From contig CAWHYJ010000022.1 in assembly GCA_963833495.1 (NCBI GenBank), forward strand, positions 41,161-105,160: a stretch of 64,000 nucleotides of DNA. Direction: 5' to 3'. The position numbers and the translations under genes were made by a program. Positions 26,580 to 35,832 of the stretch are shown here, one piece after another (positions within the stretch are counted from its first letter, which is position 1; the number at the start of each line of letters is the position of its first letter). The notes beneath the pieces are model-generated. The model made no database searches. It was not told where the DNA came from and was given only the letters and a program-made list of their open reading frames with translations. This DNA comes from Fodinibacter sp963833495 (GTDB lineage Bacteria > Actinomycetota > Actinomycetes > Actinomycetales > Dermatophilaceae).

Positions 26580-26617
26580 GCCGGGCGCGGCCCGGGACCG
26601 AGCCGGACTCGGCCGGG
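26552..26617. repeat. 22-bp direct repeat with internal hairpin at a convergent gene end
   Basis: A 22-bp sequence at 26552-26573 recurs exactly at 26596-26617. Each copy contains CCGAG-CCGGA-CTCGG, able to form a short hairpin. The first copy encodes the end of the TRIC protein, the second lies between it and the ligA stop. Plausibly a duplicated two-way terminator. Confidence 0.65.
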
Positions 26618-26638
26618 TCAGCAGGGGACCGGGACGGG

Positions 26639-28879
26639 TCAGCCGGCGTCGTCGGCCTGCTCCGTGCCGGCCGCGTCGGCTGTCTCGTCCGTTGCACCCC
26701 CTTCGCCTGCTGAGTCCGCTTCGTCCGCTGGGTCCGTTTCGCCGGCGCTGCCCGTCTCGAGCAGCTGCCGGAACCCCGCTTCGTCGAGGATGGTGAGCCC
26801 GAGCTCGCGCGCCTTGTCCTCCTTGGTGCCGGCGTTCTCGCCGACCACGACGTAGTCGGTCTTCTTCGACACCGACCCGGAGGCCTTGCCGCCGCGGGCG
26901 AGGATGGCCTCCTTGGTCTCGTCGCGGGAGAACCCCTCGAGCGAGCCGGTGACCACGACGGTCAGGCCGGCCAGGGTCTGCTCGACGGTCTCGTCGCGCT
27001 CGTCGACCATGCGCACGCCGTCGGCGGCCCACTGGTCGACGATGGCGACGTGCCACTCGTTGCCCGGCTTGTCGAACCAGTCGCGCACCGCCTCGGCGAT
27101 GACCGGGCCGACGCCCTCGACGCCGGCGAGCTCGTCGACGCTCGCCTCACGGATACGCTGCATCGACCCGAGGTGCTGGGCGAGGGCCCGCGCTGCGGTG
27201 GGGCCGACGTGGCGGATCGACAGCGCCACGAGGACGCGCCAGAGCGGCTTCTGCTTCGCCTGGCCGAGGTTGTCGACGAGCTTCTGCCCGTTGGCCGACA
27301 GGACGCGGCCCTCGACGACGGCATCATCGGGGTCGGTCTTCTTCGCCGCCCTCGTGTAGAGCGGCACCTTCGCGATGTCCGCGGCGGTGAGGCCGAACAG
27401 GGTCGACTCGTCGTCGAGGACCCCCGAGTCGAGCAGGGCGACCGCGCCCTCGTAGCCCAGGGCCTCGATGTCGAAGGCCCCGCGCCCGGCCAGGCTCGAC
27501 AGCCGCTCGCGCAGCTGCGCCGGGCACGCCTGGCTGTTGGGGCATCGGATGTCCTTGTCGCCCTCCTTCTCGGGAGCCAACGTCGTCCCGCAGGCCGGGC
27601 AGGTCGTCGGCATGACGAACTCGCGCTCGGTGCCGTCGCGCAGGTCGACGACCGGCCCGAGGATCTCGGGGATGACGTCACCGGCCTTGCGCAGCACCAC
27701 GGTGTCGCCGATCAGGACACCCTTGCGCTGCACCTCCGTCGCGTTGTGCAGCGTGGCGCGCTCGACCGTGGACCCGGCGACCACGACCGGCTTCATGACC
27801 CCGAACGGCGTGACCCGGCCGGTGCGACCGACGTTGACCTGGATGTCGAGGAGCTTGGTGTTGACCTCCTCGGGCGGGTACTTGAAGGCGATGGCCCACC
27901 GCGGCGCGCGCGAGGTGGAGCCGAGCCGGCGCTGCACCGAGATCTCGTCGATCTTGACGACGACCCCGTCGATCTCGTGCTCGACGTCGTGCCGGTGCTC
28001 CCCCGTGTGCGCGATGAAGGCGTTGACCTCCTCGATCGTGTCGACGACCCGGAAGTGGGTGGAGACCGGCAGCCCCCACGCCTCGAGCGCGGCGTAGGCC
28101 TCGCTCTGCCGCGTCAGGTCGAACCCCTCGCGCCTGCCGAGGCCGTGGACGAGCATGCGCAGCTCACGACTCGCGGTGACGCGAGGGTCCTTCTGGCGCA
28201 ACGACCCGGCCGCGGTGTTGCGCGGGTTGGCGTAGGGCGGCTTGCCCGCCGCGACGAGCTGGGCGTTGAGCTCACCGAACGCCTCGATCGGGAAGTAGAC
28301 CTCGCCGCGCACCTCGACGAGGTCGGGCACCGGGTGCGTCGGGGTCGCCGCGAGCTCGGTCGGGATGCCGCGCACCGTGCGCACGTTGAGCGTGACGTCC
28401 TCGCCCGTTCGGCCGTCGCCGCGGGTCAGCGCGCGGGTGAGGCGCCCCTTCTCGTAGAGGAGGTTGACGGCCAGGCCGTCGATCTTCAGCTCGCACAGGT
28501 AGTGCAGCTCGGCACCGCCCGCGTCACGCGTGACCCGCGCGTTCCACTCGAGCATCTCCTCGGTCGAGAAGGCGTTGTCGAGGCTGAGCATCCGTTCGAG
28601 GTGGTCGACCGCGGTGAAGTCGGTGGAGAAGATCGCGCCACCGACCTGCTGGGTGGGGCTGTCAGGAGTGCGCAGGCTCGGGTGCGCCTCTTCCAGCGCG
28701 TTGAGCCGCCGCATCAGCAGGTCGTACTCGCCGTCGCTGATCGTCGGCGCGTCACGCACGTGGTAGGCGAACTGGTGACCCCGCGCCTCCTCGGCGAGGG
28801 TCTCCCATTCGTGCCGCACCTCGTCGGGCACGACGTCGCTCGGCTGCTCGGCAGCGGGGTCGGTCGGGGTCTCGCTCAC
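26639..28879 (-). CDS. ligA: NAD-dependent DNA ligase
   Basis: 746 residues from GTG 28879. Seals nicks in DNA using NAD. Domains in order: Ia (YDLLMRRLNALEEAHPSL), adenylation domain with the nucleophilic Lys in CELKIDGLAVN, OB fold, four-cysteine zinc finger (CPACGTTLAPE and CPNSQACPAQ), HhH region (LAGVEGVGPVIAEAV) and a BRCT domain (LTVVVTGSLEGFSRDETKEA). About 35 extra residues of Gly/Ala/Asp/Glu-rich tail follow BRCT and are not conserved. It converges on the TRIC gene. Confidence 0.97.
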   Translation of the reverse strand: MSETPTDPAAEQPSDVVPDEVRHEWETLAEEARGHQFAYHVRDAPTISDGEYDLLMRRLNALEEAHPSLRTPDSPTQQVGGAIFSTDFTAVDHLERMLSLDNAFSTEEMLEWNARVTRDAGGAELHYLCELKIDGLAVNLLYEKGRLTRALTRGDGRTGEDVTLNVRTVRGIPTELAATPTHPVPDLVEVRGEVYFPIEAFGELNAQLVAAGKPPYANPRNTAAGSLRQKDPRVTASRELRMLVHGLGRREGFDLTRQSEAYAALEAWGLPVSTHFRVVDTIEEVNAFIAHTGEHRHDVEHEIDGVVVKIDEISVQRRLGSTSRAPRWAIAFKYPPEEVNTKLLDIQVNVGRTGRVTPFGVMKPVVVAGSTVERATLHNATEVQRKGVLIGDTVVLRKAGDVIPEILGPVVDLRDGTEREFVMPTTCPACGTTLAPEKEGDKDIRCPNSQACPAQLRERLSSLAGRGAFDIEALGYEGAVALLDSGVLDDESTLFGLTAADIAKVPLYTRAAKKTDPDDAVVEGRVLSANGQKLVDNLGQAKQKPLWRVLVALSIRHVGPTAARALAQHLGSMQRIREASVDELAGVEGVGPVIAEAVRDWFDKPGNEWHVAIVDQWAADGVRMVDERDETVEQTLAGLTVVVTGSLEGFSRDETKEAILARGGKASGSVSKKTDYVVVGENAGTKEDKARELGLTILDEAGFRQLLETGSAGETDPADEADSAGEGGATDETADAAGTEQADDAG

Positions 28880-28908
28880 CCGCTCATCCTGCCGCAGCCC
28901 ACCGACGG

Positions 28909-29382
28909 TCAGCTGTTTGCCGCGCCCCGCGCCAGCAGCACGTCGCGGGTGACCTCGAGCTGGCCGAGGTGCTGGGCGAGCTCCTCGTAGACGTGCAGCA
29001 GCACCTCGCCCTGGGTCAGGTAGGAGATCGAGCCGTCCTTGTCGTGGGCGGGGTCGAGCGGTAGCTCACTCGGGGATGCCGCCCGCGCGTCCTCGTGCAG
29101 GCGCGCCCGGGTCCCGTGCAGTAGAGCGAGCGCCTCGGCCACCGTCCCGGTGGCGGTGAACTCGGCGGCGCGGTCGCGCGGCACGTGGATGCCGAGGTTG
29201 ACCGTGCGCACCCAGCGGGTCGTCATCCCGGATACGTGCGTGGCGAGGGCGAACGCCGAGTTCGACCCGGGGATGCCGCCCAGCCGCGCGTTGACGAGGT
29301 CGTCACCCAGCGCGGTCACGATGTCGGCATACGCGTCGAGGGCGCGGTCGCAGCAGGCGAGGTACTCGTCGAGGGAGATCAT
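28909..29382 (-). CDS. DinB/DUF664-like four-helix protein
   Basis: 157 residues. Helical bundle with the metal-site histidines expected of the DinB superfamily: ALATHVSGMTTRWVRTVN (His about 48) and LLHVYEELAQHLGQLEVTRD (His near 130 and 138). In actinobacteria such proteins include mycothiol-dependent transferases and maleylpyruvate isomerases; substrate here unknown. TACCGT (29394-29389) ends 6 nt before the ATG, so a leaderless start is likely. Confidence 0.85.
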   Translation of the reverse strand: MISLDEYLACCDRALDAYADIVTALGDDLVNARLGGIPGSNSAFALATHVSGMTTRWVRTVNLGIHVPRDRAAEFTATGTVAEALALLHGTRARLHEDARAASPSELPLDPAHDKDGSISYLTQGEVLLHVYEELAQHLGQLEVTRDVLLARGAANS

Positions 29383-29495
29383 CGCGCCACGGTAGCGACG
29401 TCATCCGATCGTCTCGGCCCTGCGAGGCAGGCCGGGCGTAACCCCGCCCCGGCGCTCCCCTTGGCAGCAGCGACGCACAGTGCCAGCCTCGGTTC

Positions 29496-30008
29496 ATGGT
29501 GATGCCGCTGCCCGACAACGTCACGACCGCCGAGCTGCTCCGCTGGGTGTTCGACCGGCTCAACGACCACGACGCCGCGTCGCTGCGACGCTTCTGGACC
29601 CCGGAGACCGTGGAGTACTTCCCGGACGCGACCTGCCGAGGGGCCGATGAGGTCGCAAGCTACTTCGAGGACAAGTTCGCGAACATCGAGGGGTTCCACC
29701 TCCAGCCCGTGGCGATCGTGGTCGACGGCGACGACGCACTGGTGCACTGGCGGATGACCGGCCGCCACGTCGGACCGGTTCTGGGCATCGCAGGCACCGG
29801 GCGGACGATCGAGCTGGACGGCATCGACCACTTCGTGCTCGGGGAGGCCACGGTCATCTCCAACACCGTGGTGTTCGACCAGCTCTCGTTCGCCCGCCAG
29901 GTGGGGCTGCTGCCGGCCGACGGGTCGGCGACCGACCGGCTGCTCAAGGGCGCGTTCAACGCCAGGACCCGGTTGGTCGCCGCGGCCCGGCGTCGGCGGC
30001 AGCGGTAG
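29496..30008 (+). CDS. SnoaL-like (NTF2 fold) protein
   Basis: 170 residues. LLRWVFDRLNDHDAASLRRF, FPDATCRGADEVASYFEDKF and ALVHWRMTGRHVG follow the NTF2/SnoaL pattern, with TIELDGIDHFVLGEATVISN in the last strands. These small domains act as polyketide cyclases, isomerases or binding proteins; no catalytic residue can be assigned. ATG 29496 or ATG 29502 could be the start. Basic C-terminal tail (AARRRRQR). Confidence 0.8.
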   Translation: MVMPLPDNVTTAELLRWVFDRLNDHDAASLRRFWTPETVEYFPDATCRGADEVASYFEDKFANIEGFHLQPVAIVVDGDDALVHWRMTGRHVGPVLGIAGTGRTIELDGIDHFVLGEATVISNTVVFDQLSFARQVGLLPADGSATDRLLKGAFNARTRLVAAARRRRQR

Positions 30009-30115
30009 TCGGGGCGAACCGAGTCAGCCGGAGGACCCGGGAGGGCGGCCGCCGTGCGGATCAGCCAGCGAAGGCTGCCCCGTCGGGACCTTGGGTCGCA
30101 CCGCAGCCGGGTCGC

Positions 30116-30469
30116 TCACTCGCGGTGGGCGACGACGTTGACGACCGTTCCGTCGGGCGCGCGCACGTGAAACCGGCGTACTCCCCACTCCTCCGTGGTC
30201 AGGGGGTGCACGATCTCGTAACCGTGCTCCTGCGCCTCGCGGTAGGCGGCGTCGACGTCATCGGTGTGCACCGAGATCGAGGAGTCCTCGGGCGAGGTGA
30301 GGTCACCGGTGACCAGCTGCACGTGGGCGCCGGTCTCGGTGTTGGTGTAGCGGGCCACCCAGCCCAGGTTGAACTCCTCGGTGCCCAGCCCGAGAAAGCC
30401 GGTGTAGAACCCCTTGGCAGCCTCGATGTCGGGCACCGCGAGGTTGGTGGTGATCCGGACCGATCGCAT
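30116..30469 (-). CDS. VOC family (glyoxalase/bleomycin-resistance fold) protein
   Basis: 117 residues from ATG 30469, directly after AGGGGGAGAAC, a strong ribosome site. Beta-alpha-beta-beta-beta repeats: TNLAVPDIEAAKGFYTGFLG, VQLVTGDL, SISVHTDDVDAAYREAQEHG and FHVRAPDGTVVNVVAHRE. The terminal Glu and the internal metal-ligand positions are compatible with a metal-binding dimer. Substrate unknown. Confidence 0.88.
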   Translation of the reverse strand: MRSVRITTNLAVPDIEAAKGFYTGFLGLGTEEFNLGWVARYTNTETGAHVQLVTGDLTSPEDSSISVHTDDVDAAYREAQEHGYEIVHPLTTEEWGVRRFHVRAPDGTVVNVVAHRE

Positions 30470-30584
30470 GTTCTCCCCCTGTCGACGTCTTTGTCGGTGT
30501 CGTCTCGCCTTGATCGTCGTCGGCTCCGCACGTCGTGTCCACTGCGCCAACGGCATCGGCGGTTGTGTCGACGTCGAGCAGCGG

Positions 30585-31029
30585 TCAGCTCAGGTCACGG
30601 CGGCGGGTCTGCTCCGGGGAGTTCTCGGTGACGCAGAACGGCAGGCCTGCGAGGTCCCCCAGCACGTGCCAGCCGCCGTCGCCCCGGCGAACTCGGCCCG
30701 GCTGGCGGCCGGCAGCACGCAGAACCGCAACCCGCCGGGCGACCGCAGCGCCACCCATCGCTCGAAGCGCCCGGTGACCACGGCTCCCCCAGCGAGGGCC
30801 GCGGCGATGCTCGTCCGGAATCCTCGGACTCCACGTCGATGTGCACCCGCGGTGCGCCATCGACGCCCTGGAGGTGCACGTAGGGCGCCCCCCGGGGCTC
30901 GAAGCTGCGCAGCTCGGGGTGGCCGGGCCACGGGTCACCGAGCTGCCACCCGAGCGCCCGCTGCCAGAACTCCGCGGTCGAGGCGTGCAGCTCGGACGGG
31001 ACGTCGATCACGGTGTGCAGCCGGGCCAT
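30585..31029 (-). pseudogene. VOC family protein gene broken by two frameshifts
   Basis: From ATG 31029 the first frame reads MARLHTVIDVPSELHASTAE to VHIDVESED, a normal VOC N-terminus. The match continues in a second frame (RTSIAAALAGGAVVTGRFER, then WVALRSPGGLRFCVLPA), and finishes in a third (GGWHVLGDLAGLPFCVTENS). The shifts lie near 30820 and near 30665, the latter beside a GGGG run, each equal to one missing base. TATCCT (31041-31036) stands 6 nt before the ATG. Real decay or two sequencing errors; the intact second half argues for recent events either way. Confidence 0.7.
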
Positions 31030-31136
31030 CGCGCGAGGATAAGGAGCGGAGCCGGTGACCGAGGTCGCAGGCAGCGGTCGAGTTCCACCGCTGCGGCCAG
31101 GCCGCTGAAGGCAAGGGTCTTGGGCGCAGCGGCTGT

Positions 31137-31248
31137 GCCCGGCGCGGCTCGGCGGCCCTGGCGACCGCCCAAAGCCCGGCGCGGCTCCGCGGCTCTGGCG
31201 GCCGCACAAGGGCCCGGCGCGGCCCGGCGGTTCTGGTGACCGGACGCG
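31137..31248. repeat. Three imperfect 37-38 bp tandem repeats
   Basis: Copies begin at 31137, 31174 and 31212, each with GCCCGGCGCGGC followed by a diverged CGGC-CTGG-GACCG segment. They lie in the 379-bp gap between the broken VOC gene and the DUF2200 gene. No coding potential or promoter was recognised in the rest of that gap apart from the DUF2200 ribosome site. Confidence 0.65.
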
Positions 31249-31408
31249 ACCGGCGGTCTCGCTTGTCACCAGCGCGGTCCAACCGACCGAGGCGATGCAC
31301 CCGAGTGACAGAAGTGGCAGGCTGGTCCCGCGCCGCGACCCACCCCGCGCACCACGCTTGGCCGGTTTGGGGCGCCCGGGAACCACTTACGACGACGGAG
31401 GCACGACG

Positions 31409-31774
31409 ATGCCGCGACACCGGATCTTCGACATGAGCTTCGCAAGCGTCTACCCGCACTACATCGCCAAGGCCGAGCGCAAGGGCCACACCAAGGGCGA
31501 GGTCGACCACGTCATCTCCTGGCTCACCGGCTACGACGAAGCTGGACTGGACCGGGTCATCGCCGACGAGGTCGACTTCGAGACCTTCTTCGCGCAGGCC
31601 CCAGAGATGAACCCGAACGCCTCGCTGATCACGGGCACCATCTGCGGCCACCGGGTGCAGGAGATCGAGGACCCGCTGATGCAGAAGATCCGCTACATGG
31701 ACCTGCTGGTCGACGAGGTGGCCAGGGGCAAGAAGATGACCTCGATCCTGCGCGGCAGCACCGCGAACGCCTGA
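31409..31774 (+). CDS. DUF2200 family protein
   Basis: 121 residues from ATG 31409, behind ACGGAGGCACGACG. The family pattern is clear: MSFASVYPHYIAKAERKGHT, EVDHVISWLTGYDEAGL, FFAQAPEMNPNASLITGTIC and the C-terminal KIRYMDLLVDEVARGKKM. A small cytoplasmic protein with no known biochemical activity; the fold is related to the C-terminal part of YdhG/DUF1801-like proteins by general appearance only. Confidence 0.88.
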   Translation: MPRHRIFDMSFASVYPHYIAKAERKGHTKGEVDHVISWLTGYDEAGLDRVIADEVDFETFFAQAPEMNPNASLITGTICGHRVQEIEDPLMQKIRYMDLLVDEVARGKKMTSILRGSTANA

Positions 31775-31818
31775 AGCCTCCGGCAGCCGCTCCGGCGCGA
31801 CCGGCGGCTCGATCAGGG

Positions 31819-33445
31819 TCACGCGACGGCGCTGCTGCCGTCGGGGTGGTGGCCGGCGCCGACGCCGGCGAGGTACGCCTCGTGCCAGGCCAGGTAGGCG
31901 GGGTCGTCGTCTCGCCAACCACCGTGGCCGTGCGCGTCCTGCTCGGCCAGGTCGTGCCAGGCGTCGCTGAGCTGGTCGAGGTCGTGCAGGGCCAGCCGCC
32001 GGTCGGCCTCGTCGCTGTGGGTGACCGCAGCCACCAGCTCCAGTAGCCGTTGCCGGGTCAGGGGTGGCGGGTCGTGCTCGGCGCGTTGCCGGGCCAGCCA
32101 TTCCAGCTGCCGGTCGTAGGAGCCTGGGTGCAGGTCCCAGATCACGTACCGGCCCAGCTCATCCGGTGTCGTGCGCACCTGCGCCCACAGTCGTCGGCTG
32201 TGCACGAACGTGTGGTGCCGCTGGCACAACAAGGCCGCGTTGTCGACATCCGACAGGCCCCCGTCGGCCCAGTGCAGCACATGGTGCGCCTTCGCCCAGC
32301 TCCCCGGTGCCGTGCACCCCGGGAAGGTGCACGTCCGGTCCCGACGCCACAACCTCCTGCGTTGCGCCCTCGTGAACAGGCGCACCACCCGCCCCAGGTC
32401 CAGGTCCTCCCCCGCCGAGCCGAGCACGTGCGGGATCAACGCCGCATCACACGCCACCCGACGCAGCACCTCAGGCGAGAGCAGCACCCCGGTCGCGGTC
32501 GACCCCACCACCTCACCCGCCCCGGTCAGCTCCTGAAGGTCACTCAGGGCAATGGTCACGTGCAGCGCCGCGCCTGCCCCCGCTGCCCCCTCACCACCCT
32601 GCGCGTCCGCGTCGATTGCGCTGGACCGGCGGCACACCTCCGCCAGCGCCTCCACCCGCCGCTGCCCCGCCGGGCGCAGATCCCGCTGCCCCGTCTGCTC
32701 GTTCGGCACCGGCGCCGACAACGGACCGATCGCCGCCTCCAGCACCGCCGCCTGCTCCGGAGTCACCACCAGCTGGTACTCCGTGACATCCCCCGACGCC
32801 ACCCACGGCTGCGACAACCGAGCCACCGAAGCCAACCGCTCCTGCAACTGGTCCAACTCCCCCGGTAGGCCGTACCTCGCGATCATCGCCGGGCGCAGCT
32901 TGCGCATCTGACCCGCACCCCACACCGTGCCCAACCCCAACAACCCCTCCACCACCAACGGCAGCGCGTCCGGGTCCAGGCGCGGCTCCAACCGGGCCAC
33001 CTCACCCAACGCGCTCAACGCCAACGACGGTGACACCGACCCGTCCTTCACGCCGGCCCAGACCATCCCGAGCGGCGAGGCCGGGTCCGGCTCCGCCGCG
33101 GCATCCGGCGCCAAGCTCCCCGCCGACCGAGCCACGTTCGCGACCTCCATGGCCAGCTTCGCCACCTGACCGGCACCGCCCTGCCGCAACGACGGCGCCT
33201 GATCCCGCACCCACGCGTGCGCGTTCATCCCCGACTCCGCCACCACACCCCGCCGGACCGCCTCAACCGCGACCTGAGCGCGCACCGCACGCCGCCCGCG
33301 CCGTCACCGCGTCGACCTCCCCCATCAGCTCGCCCAGCTCGGCATCCGAGGCCTGCCCCAACACCTCACCCAACCCGGCCAACGCCACCCGAGCAGCAGC
33401 CACCGCGGAGCGACGCTCCGCAAGTCCCAACCCCCTGATGGCCAT
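31819..33445 (-). pseudogene. 13E12-type DUF222/HNH endonuclease protein, frameshifted near its N-terminus
   Basis: ATG 33445 opens MAIRGLGLAERRSAVAAARV to VDAVTARAA, then one extra base at about 33286-33297 moves the frame; the rest (RAQVAVEAVRRGVVAESGMN onward, 488 residues) contains DUF222 and a C-terminal HNH nuclease with CTFPGC, WAKAHHVLHWADGG, DNAALLCQRHHTFVH. Total length is 1627 nt, one above a multiple of three. This is the actinobacterial 13E12 repeat family. Codon choice (more GGT and T-ending codons) differs from neighbours, hinting at transfer. A SOS-type box overlaps its promoter. The HNH part could still be made from GTG 33285. Confidence 0.8.
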
Positions 33446-33458
33446 GCTCCATCATAAT

Positions 33459-33472
33459 CGAACATGTGTTCG
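33459..33472. promoter_or_regulatory. LexA (SOS) box
   Basis: CGAAC-ATGT-GTTCG, a perfect palindrome matching the Gram-positive SOS consensus. It lies just upstream of a -10-like TATGAT (33456-33451) that ends 5 nt before the ATG of the 13E12-type gene, so bound LexA would block the promoter. LexA boxes in front of 13E12 family genes are known from Mycobacterium tuberculosis. Confidence 0.8.
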
Positions 33473-33657
33473 TTCCACAAGCCATCCACAACCCCAGCTC
33501 GCCATCAGCAGAGCCGGGCTCACCAGACCAACCGGAGGAAACGTTCAACGCCCGATCCGCCCAACCCAACTCGCGCGACGATTCTCTGGCGCACCGACGT
33601 CAGGGCAGGTCAGGATGGGGCAGCCGCCACCGCCGTCGGACGACAGGGAGCCCCACC

Positions 33658-35157
33658 ATGACCAACCTCGCGACGAACCTCACCACCACCGCCGCGAAGT
33701 ACCCCGAGCAGGCCGCGCTACGGGTCAACGGCCAGGGCATCACCTACGCCCAGCTGCATGGCATGGCCGCGAAGGTCGCAGGAGCCCTGCGCGCCAACGG
33801 CATCCAGCCCGGCGACCGCGTCGCGATCATCCTCCCGAACGTGCCCGCCTTCCCCGTCGTCTACTGGGGCATCCTGCTGGCCGGCTGCACCGTCGTGCCG
33901 ATGAACCCGCTGCTCAAGGCCGGCGAGATCGACTACTTCTTCTCGGACTCGGGCGCGAAGATCGCCTTCGTCTGGCCCGACTTCGTCGCCGAGGCGACCA
34001 AGGGCGCCGCCAACAGCGGCACCCGGATCATCGAGTGCGGGCCGATCGGCCCGGTCGAGGGCAGCCTCGAGGGCGGCGAGCCGATCGCCGAGCCGCACGA
34101 GCGCGACGACGACGACACCGCGATCATCCTCTACACCTCGGGCACCACCGGCCGCCCCAAGGGCGCCGAGCTGACCCACCGCAACATCCACCTCAACGCC
34201 ACGCGCTCGTGCACCTCCATCCAGGAGATCACCCCCGACGACATCGTCATGGGCTGCCTACCGCTCTTCCACGTCTTCGGGCTCGTCGTCGGCCTCAACG
34301 CCGCGACCATCGCGGGCGCGAGCCTGGCCCTCATCCCCCGCTTCGACCCGGCGGCGGCGATCGAGGTCATCGAGAAGGAGCGGGTCACGATCATGCAGGG
34401 CGTGCCCACGATGTACGCCGCGATCCTCAACCACCCGCAGTCCGACGGCATGGACACCTCCGCGCTGCGCGTCTGCGCGTCCGGGGGGTCGGCAATGCCG
34501 CTGGAGGTCATGAAGTCCTTCGAGGACAAGTTCGGCTGCATCATCCTGGAGGGCTACGGCCTGTCCGAGACCAGCCCCGTGGCCAGCTTCAACATGCCCG
34601 ACCGCGAGCGCAAACCCGGCACCATCGGTGTCGCCATCCCCGGCTGCGAGATGAAGTGCGTCGACCTCGACGGCAACGAGGTGCCGGTCGGCGAGGTCGG
34701 CGAGATCGCGATCCGCGGCGACAACGTCATGAAGGGCTACTGGAACAAGCCCGAGGCCACCGCCGAGGCCATCCCCGACGGCTGGTTCCGCACCGGCGAC
34801 CTCGCGACCATGGACGACGAGGGCTACTTCACGATCGTCGACCGCAAGAAGGACATGATCCTGCGCGGCGGCATGAACGTGTACCCGCGCGAGGTCGAGG
34901 AGGTCATCTACACCCACCCCGACGTCGTCGAGGTCGCGGTCGTCGGGATGCCGGACGAGCTGATGGGCGAGCAGGTGGGCGCCGCGGTCGCCCTGCGCGA
35001 GGGTGCCACGGCGACCCCGGAGGACATCATCGAGTACACCAAGGAGCGGATCGCCGCCTACAAGTACCCGCGCAAGGTGTGGGTGGTGTCGGAGCTGCCC
35101 AAGGGGCCGACCGGCAAGATCCTGCGCCGCGAGGTGCACGCCCCGGCGCAGGGGTGA
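33658..35157 (+). CDS. Fatty acyl-CoA ligase (AMP-binding, FadD type)
   Basis: 499 residues from ATG 33658, with GGGAG 8 nt upstream. Activates a fatty or aryl acid to its CoA thioester through an acyl-adenylate. Motifs: P-loop YTSGTTGRPKGAELTHRN near 158, A5-like LEGYGLSETSP, TGDLATMDDEGYFTIVDRKK, and the C-terminal catalytic Lys in LPKGPTGKILRREV. All key residues are intact. The next gene overlaps its stop by GTGA. Chain-length preference cannot be judged. Confidence 0.94.
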   Translation: MTNLATNLTTTAAKYPEQAALRVNGQGITYAQLHGMAAKVAGALRANGIQPGDRVAIILPNVPAFPVVYWGILLAGCTVVPMNPLLKAGEIDYFFSDSGAKIAFVWPDFVAEATKGAANSGTRIIECGPIGPVEGSLEGGEPIAEPHERDDDDTAIILYTSGTTGRPKGAELTHRNIHLNATRSCTSIQEITPDDIVMGCLPLFHVFGLVVGLNAATIAGASLALIPRFDPAAAIEVIEKERVTIMQGVPTMYAAILNHPQSDGMDTSALRVCASGGSAMPLEVMKSFEDKFGCIILEGYGLSETSPVASFNMPDRERKPGTIGVAIPGCEMKCVDLDGNEVPVGEVGEIAIRGDNVMKGYWNKPEATAEAIPDGWFRTGDLATMDDEGYFTIVDRKKDMILRGGMNVYPREVEEVIYTHPDVVEVAVVGMPDELMGEQVGAAVALREGATATPEDIIEYTKERIAAYKYPRKVWVVSELPKGPTGKILRREVHAPAQG

Positions 35158-35732
35158 GCGTCCAAGGCCCGTCACGGATGCCGTCCGCCTCCGTCGCGCC
35201 CGGCGCGCCCCTCGAGCGCCCCGCACCCCGGTGGAGCACCGCGGGGCTGGTGCTCCTGGGCGTGTGGTCTGCCCTCCTCACTGCTGCCGTCGCGCTGTGG
35301 GTGTTCGCGGCGTTCCTCTCCGGGTCCGCAAGCGGCGACCGTGGTCTGGTGCGGTTCGTCGGTGCCCCGTTCGTGCTGGTGGCCCTGGGCCTGCTCTGGT
35401 GGGCCTGGCGTTCGGCCCAGGCCCTGCGTCGGGCGCGTCGGGAGGGATGGACCCTGCTCCTCGTGCTCGGCGGAGTGGCCGTGATGCAGGCGGTGCTGAC
35501 GGCGCGGGCCGTGCTCGCCTCGTCCGGCACCAGCAGCACCAGCGGCGCCGGCGGCACCAGCGGGGCCAGCGGTGCCGGGCTGCCGCCGGAGGTCGCCGCC
35601 GGTCTGCTGGCTGCCATCGTGCTGGGGCTGGTGTCGGTGACCGTCTCCCTGCTGGCGCGCCGCGCCTGGGCCGCCACCGAGGCCGCCGAGGCCGACGCCG
35701 AGGGCACCGAGGCCGAGAGCGCCGCTACCTGA
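35154..35732 (+). CDS. Small membrane protein of unknown function
   Basis: 192 residues from GTG 35154 overlapping the ligase stop (GTGA); ATG 35178 is an alternative start. Four membrane helices (about 28-50, 62-82, 98-115, 140-165) with a Ser/Gly/Thr-rich loop (SSGTSSTSGAGGTSGASGAG) between the third and fourth, and an Ala/Glu-rich cytoplasmic tail. No family recognised; overlap implies co-expression with the acyl-CoA ligase. Confidence 0.75.
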   Translation: MSVQGPSRMPSASVAPGAPLERPAPRWSTAGLVLLGVWSALLTAAVALWVFAAFLSGSASGDRGLVRFVGAPFVLVALGLLWWAWRSAQALRRARREGWTLLLVLGGVAVMQAVLTARAVLASSGTSSTSGAGGTSGASGAGLPPEVAAGLLAAIVLGLVSVTVSLLARRAWAATEAAEADAEGTEAESAAT

Positions 35733-35766
35733 CAGGTAGGGCGGACCCGGTCACGGCATCCGCGTC

Positions 35767-35806
35767 GAGTGCGGAAACGGTCGCCCTGGCAACCACTTCC
35801 GCACTC
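35767..35806. terminator. Inverted repeat between convergent genes
   Basis: GAGTGCGGAA (35767-35776) and TTCCGCACTC (35797-35806) are perfectly complementary around a 20-nt spacer, with a second GCGGAAA copy at 35811. Position between two converging genes suggests a two-way terminator; a T tract is lacking. Confidence 0.5.
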
Positions 35807-35832
35807 ACGGCGGAAAGCCGTTACCAGCGCCC

